Assembly (NCBI GenBank): GCA_964348455.1
Contig: CAYGCQ010000018.1
Span: 1-24,752 of the forward strand
Direction: 5' to 3'
Length of the DNA stretch: 24,752 nt
Source of the DNA: UBA10133 sp964348455
GTDB lineage: Bacteria; Patescibacteriota; Microgenomatia; UBA1400; MFAQ01
In this document: positions 20,970 through 24,752 of the stretch, piece after piece
Layout: each line of letters opens with the position of its first letter
Position numbering within the stretch: the stretch's first letter is position 1
Notes under the pieces: model-generated
Databases searched by the model: none
What the model saw: the letters and a program-made list of their open reading frames with translations, nothing else
What the model was told of the DNA's origin: nothing
Made by a program: the position numbers and the translations under genes

Positions 20970-22649
20970 TTATTTAGTGTGCCTTGTTTCTAAAAACTTA
21001 AAGTGTTTTTCTCGCTCTACAATTAGTGCTTCATTATCAAGACCAATCTTCCTAATTAGTGACACACCATAACTCGCTCCGAGGTAGTGTGGCATGATCA
21101 CATAGCTGGCGCCCGCCTGATAAAGCTCAAGTGCCTGATTAACATTGTTGGAAATTGCAATCAGTACACATTTAGAATTTACACCTCGAACATAATTTAC
21201 CAATTGTTGTGTGGTGCCATGATCAGGAATACCTGCCACAACCAATTTAGCTCTCGAAAGAGGAAGTTCTTCCAAGAACTCGAACTCTTCTAAATCACCG
21301 AATCGAAATTTCACTCCAGTTTGTAGCAATTTTTCAGCAACAGAGGGATCATGATCGATCACTAAGTAGTTCAGACCTAAACTTTGAAATGACTTAATGT
21401 AATCCTCACCCACTCGACCGTATCCAAACAAGATAGCATCATAACTCTCATCCCCGACTGCATTCTCTCGACTACTGTGCTTAAGCTCCAGAAAACGCAA
21501 CGCTCTATTAATTTTTTTATAAATACCATCAGCGAAAAGAATTAGATAAGTAGATCCGGTAATTGTAATTAAACCAACCAGTGTAATGAGCGACAGTACT
21601 TCTTTAGACAAATGACCGAGGCTAAATCCAAGGGTCGCCAATATTAGAGAAAATTCGCTTATCTGTGCCACGGTTAGGCCAGCCATAAAACTTGTACGCC
21701 TCCTAAAGCCTAAAATATTCATCAAAATAATCACAATTACAGGATTGCCTATAAGTACAAATGCGGACAAAACTACTGCAGGTAAAATAATTTGAGGTAT
21801 AGTATCTAAAATCATTTGAGAACCCAATAGTACAAAAAATAAAATAATAAAAAAATCACGAAGTGGTTTCATTCGAGAGCTCATCTCACTTGCAAATGGA
21901 GTGGTAGACATTACCACCCCTGCAATTAAGGTTCCGATTTCGAGTGAAAATCCTATCAAGTGAAAGAGTCCTCCAAGTCCAAGGCCCCACGCCAAAGAAA
22001 ATACAAATAACAATTCTGATGATCCTGCTGCAAAACGTGTAATCGCAGGCAAAACCTTCATCCCTAATAGCCACAAGCCAAGCAACACTATAGCCCCCTT
22101 ACCCAAGACTGTAAATATTAATACTGAAATCGGCTCAGAACTATTACCACCTGCTGATACAAGAAGCAAGACTATTGTTGCTACAATATCTTGAATTAGG
22201 AGAAATCCAATAGCGACCTTTCCATACAACTTATCCAAATCTCCCCTATCCGAAAGAAGTTTTAAAATAATAATGGTGCTGCTAAATGTAAGTGCAATGG
22301 ACACATAAAGTGCAGCGAGTGGAGTTATGCCTAACATTCTCGCTATAGCAAACCCGATAATAGAAGTAAAAAGAACTTGCCCCACACCAGTAATTAGAGA
22401 CGCTTTTCCAACTTCCTTTATTACTTTTGGACTTAGGGAAAGTCCAACTATAAACAATAAACAAGCAATACCTATTTTAGAAAATAACTCCAAGTTATCA
22501 TTTGAAGAAATAAGAGAAAGACCAAATGGTCCAACAATCATGCCTGTAAAAATATAGCCCACTATCAACGGTTGCTTTAAAAGTCTTACCACAAAAGACA
22601 CAGCACTAACCAACACCAGTATTTGACTTATTTCTATAAAATTATCCAC
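20970..22649 (-). CDS. KefB/CPA2-type cation:proton antiporter with TrkA-N domain
   Basis: With the start at GTG 22649 the protein has 559 residues. Residues 5-370 form a Na+/H+ exchanger domain with about 12 helices; LLKQPLIVGYIFTGMIVGPFG near the start and FSLEIGTLIAGVVMS in the middle are typical of CPA2 antiporters. Residues about 400-520 are a TrkA-N (RCK) Rossmann domain with GYGRVG and, further on, the acidic VIDHDP at the end of the second strand, which usually binds NAD(H). The family exchanges K+ or Na+ for protons. The frame is open back to ATG 22739, but those 30 residues lie outside the family's usual start, and that ATG touches the rRNA terminator. GTG 22649 (DNFIEISQILVLV) fits better and has TATAGT 7 nt upstream. 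Confidence 0.85.
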   Translation of the reverse strand: MDNFIEISQILVLVSAVSFVVRLLKQPLIVGYIFTGMIVGPFGLSLISSNDNLELFSKIGIACLLFIVGLSLSPKVIKEVGKASLITGVGQVLFTSIIGFAIARMLGITPLAALYVSIALTFSSTIIILKLLSDRGDLDKLYGKVAIGFLLIQDIVATIVLLLVSAGGNSSEPISVLIFTVLGKGAIVLLGLWLLGMKVLPAITRFAAGSSELLFVFSLAWGLGLGGLFHLIGFSLEIGTLIAGVVMSTTPFASEMSSRMKPLRDFFIILFFVLLGSQMILDTIPQIILPAVVLSAFVLIGNPVIVIILMNILGFRRRTSFMAGLTVAQISEFSLILATLGFSLGHLSKEVLSLITLVGLITITGSTYLILFADGIYKKINRALRFLELKHSSRENAVGDESYDAILFGYGRVGEDYIKSFQSLGLNYLVIDHDPSVAEKLLQTGVKFRFGDLEEFEFLEELPLSRAKLVVAGIPDHGTTQQLVNYVRGVNSKCVLIAISNNVNQALELYQAGASYVIMPHYLGASYGVSLIRKIGLDNEALIVEREKHFKFLETRHTK

Positions 22650-22656
22650 AAAATCA

Positions 22657-22662
22657 ACTATA
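22657..22662 (-). promoter_or_regulatory. -10 box of the antiporter gene, leaderless type
   Basis: TATAGT on the minus strand ends 7 nt before GTG 22649. The -35 region is poor. Supports the shorter start. Confidence 0.35.
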
Positions 22663-22740
22663 ACAGAGATTTGTAACAAGAAGTAAAACAGAAACTTGTC
22701 GCTAATTGTAACTAGCGAAACATGTCCACTTATCGCCAAC

Positions 22741-22770
22741 TAAAAAAACCACATTACTGTGGTTTTTTTA
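22741..22770 (-). terminator. Terminator of the rRNA operon
   Basis: A 13-bp perfect stem (seven A, CCACA / TGTGG, seven T) with a TTAC loop, immediately downstream of 5S. It carries T-runs on both strands; on the minus strand it ends the 23S-5S transcript. Confidence 0.85.
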
Positions 22771-22773
22771 GTT

Positions 22774-22890
22774 GCCCGGCGATGATCTACTTTCGCAATC
22801 AATTGCTCAATCACTATCATCGACGCTGACCTGTTTCACTTCTCTGTTCGAAATGGGAAGAGGTGGTTCCAAGTCGCACAAATCACCGGA
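22774..22890 (-). rRNA. rrf: 5S ribosomal RNA
   Basis: About 117 nt. Both ends pair as helix I (CCGGTGAT at the 5' end with ATCGCCGG at the 3' end), and the internal CCATTTCGAACAGAGAAGT is the conserved loop and helix III region. It lies 3' of 23S on the same strand, with no tRNA between. Exact ends are estimated from the helix. Confidence 0.9.
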
Positions 22891-22937
22891 CAGGAAAAAG
22901 ACTGACTTATCGGTCACTTTCCCGTCTTGTGATTTAT

Positions 22938-22962
22938 GTCATTCCTGCAAAGGCAGGAATCC
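22938..22962. repeat. Type A dispersed palindrome in the rRNA spacer
   Basis: GTCATTCCTGC, AAAG, GCAGGAATCC: a perfect 8-bp stem ATTCCTGC/GCAGGAAT. Confidence 0.7.
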
Positions 22963-22987
22963 ATTAAATTTTCAAAACATTTTATCT

Positions 22988-23013
22988 GTCATTCCGGGCT
23001 TGACCCGGAATCT
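22988..23013. repeat. Type A dispersed palindrome in the rRNA spacer
   Basis: GTCATTCCGGGC, TTGA, CCCGGAATCT: stem ATTCCGGG/CCCGGAAT. It lies 25 nt after another copy. Confidence 0.7.
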
Positions 23014-23189
23014 ATATTTAAGCATTATAACGAAGTTATAAGCAAATATAAGAGGAAGCGCAGTCTGGATATTTCAATAACAATGTTATTGAAAAGAAGA
23101 CAAGCAAGCTCTTATACAAATATATGACAAAGTACATTCAGTTACTCCCTGAATAGTGAATAGATTTGCAAAAAGATAGCACGTAAATT

Positions 23190-24752
<1,563 letters not shown>

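Larger units (their letters stand above)
22891..23189 (-). other. 23S-5S spacer with palindromes and hairpins
   Basis: About 300 nt without a gene or tRNA. It contains two type A repeats and three hairpins: TTATAAC/GTTATAA (23025-23041), TTTCAATAAC/GTTATTGAAA (23072-23094) and ATTCAG/CTGAAT near 23136-23154. An outer pairing ATAAGAG/CTCTTAT (about 23048-23116) encloses the middle one. These may guide rRNA processing; the 3' end of 23S is placed at about 23190. Confidence 0.6.

Noticed and set aside
22938..23013. CRISPR-like or transposon terminal repeats in the rRNA spacer
   Set aside because: Two similar palindromes only, with different cores and no regular spacers; they belong to the dispersed type A family.
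23025..23041. loxP-like recombination site (TATAACGAAGTTAT resembles a loxP arm)
   Set aside because: Only one small hairpin, without two 13-bp arms around an 8-bp spacer, in the rRNA spacer; the likeness is chance.

Overview
The window looks like part of a small, AT-rich genome, most likely a Candidate Phyla Radiation (Patescibacteria) bacterium, perhaps Microgenomates-like. That placement is inference. It rests on a short ORF-less group I intron inside the 23S rRNA, a compact type IV pilus locus with fused parts, and many small genes that I cannot name. TGA is an ordinary stop codon here: three ATGA gene overlaps and the gene at 31-441 use it.

Layout. (1) 31-2842, plus strand: a nucleoside 2-deoxyribosyltransferase-like protein, a UreH/DsbD-like membrane protein with a C-terminal cupredoxin domain, an HMA copper-binding domain protein and a decayed MFS transporter. 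Palindromic repeats lie between these genes and inside two of them. (2) 2834-4744, minus strand: a nucleotidyltransferase-fold protein set between duplicated gene debris, then a protein with weak ADP-ribosyltransferase-like features. (3) 4899-5798, plus strand: two small units with intrinsic terminators. (4) 5876-8382, minus strand: an acidic coiled protein, a SAM methyltransferase, a 50-residue protein and ribosomal protein S1. (5) 8584-9757, plus strand: an operon of three small membrane proteins. (6) 9972-18147, minus strand: an anchored nuclease, a single-domain response regulator and a flavin-binding-like protein, then a type IV pilus cluster (pilB, a PilM-like/LytR_C fusion, pilC, five pilins). 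(7) 18245-20955, plus strand: a cytoplasmic histidine kinase whose sensor end is a whole ferredoxin-reductase-like domain, followed by a second single-domain response regulator. (8) 20970-22649, minus strand: a KefB-type antiporter with a TrkA-N domain. (9) 22741-24752, minus strand: terminator, 5S rRNA, a repeat-bearing spacer and the 3' part of 23S rRNA with the intron.

Two kinds of gene start stand out. Many genes have a -10 box only 5-10 nt before the start codon, implying leaderless or nearly leaderless mRNAs. Three plus-strand units (4899, about 5617, 8584) instead have a leader of about 45 nt, a strong Shine-Dalgarno sequence and an intrinsic terminator. They share promoter-region motifs at identical spacing, so they may form one regulon of small, mostly membrane proteins.

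Working model (inference): the reductase-kinase and the two receiver proteins flank the pilus genes and could tie pilus activity to redox state. The PilM-like/LytR_C fusion may stand in for a separate PilMNO alignment complex.
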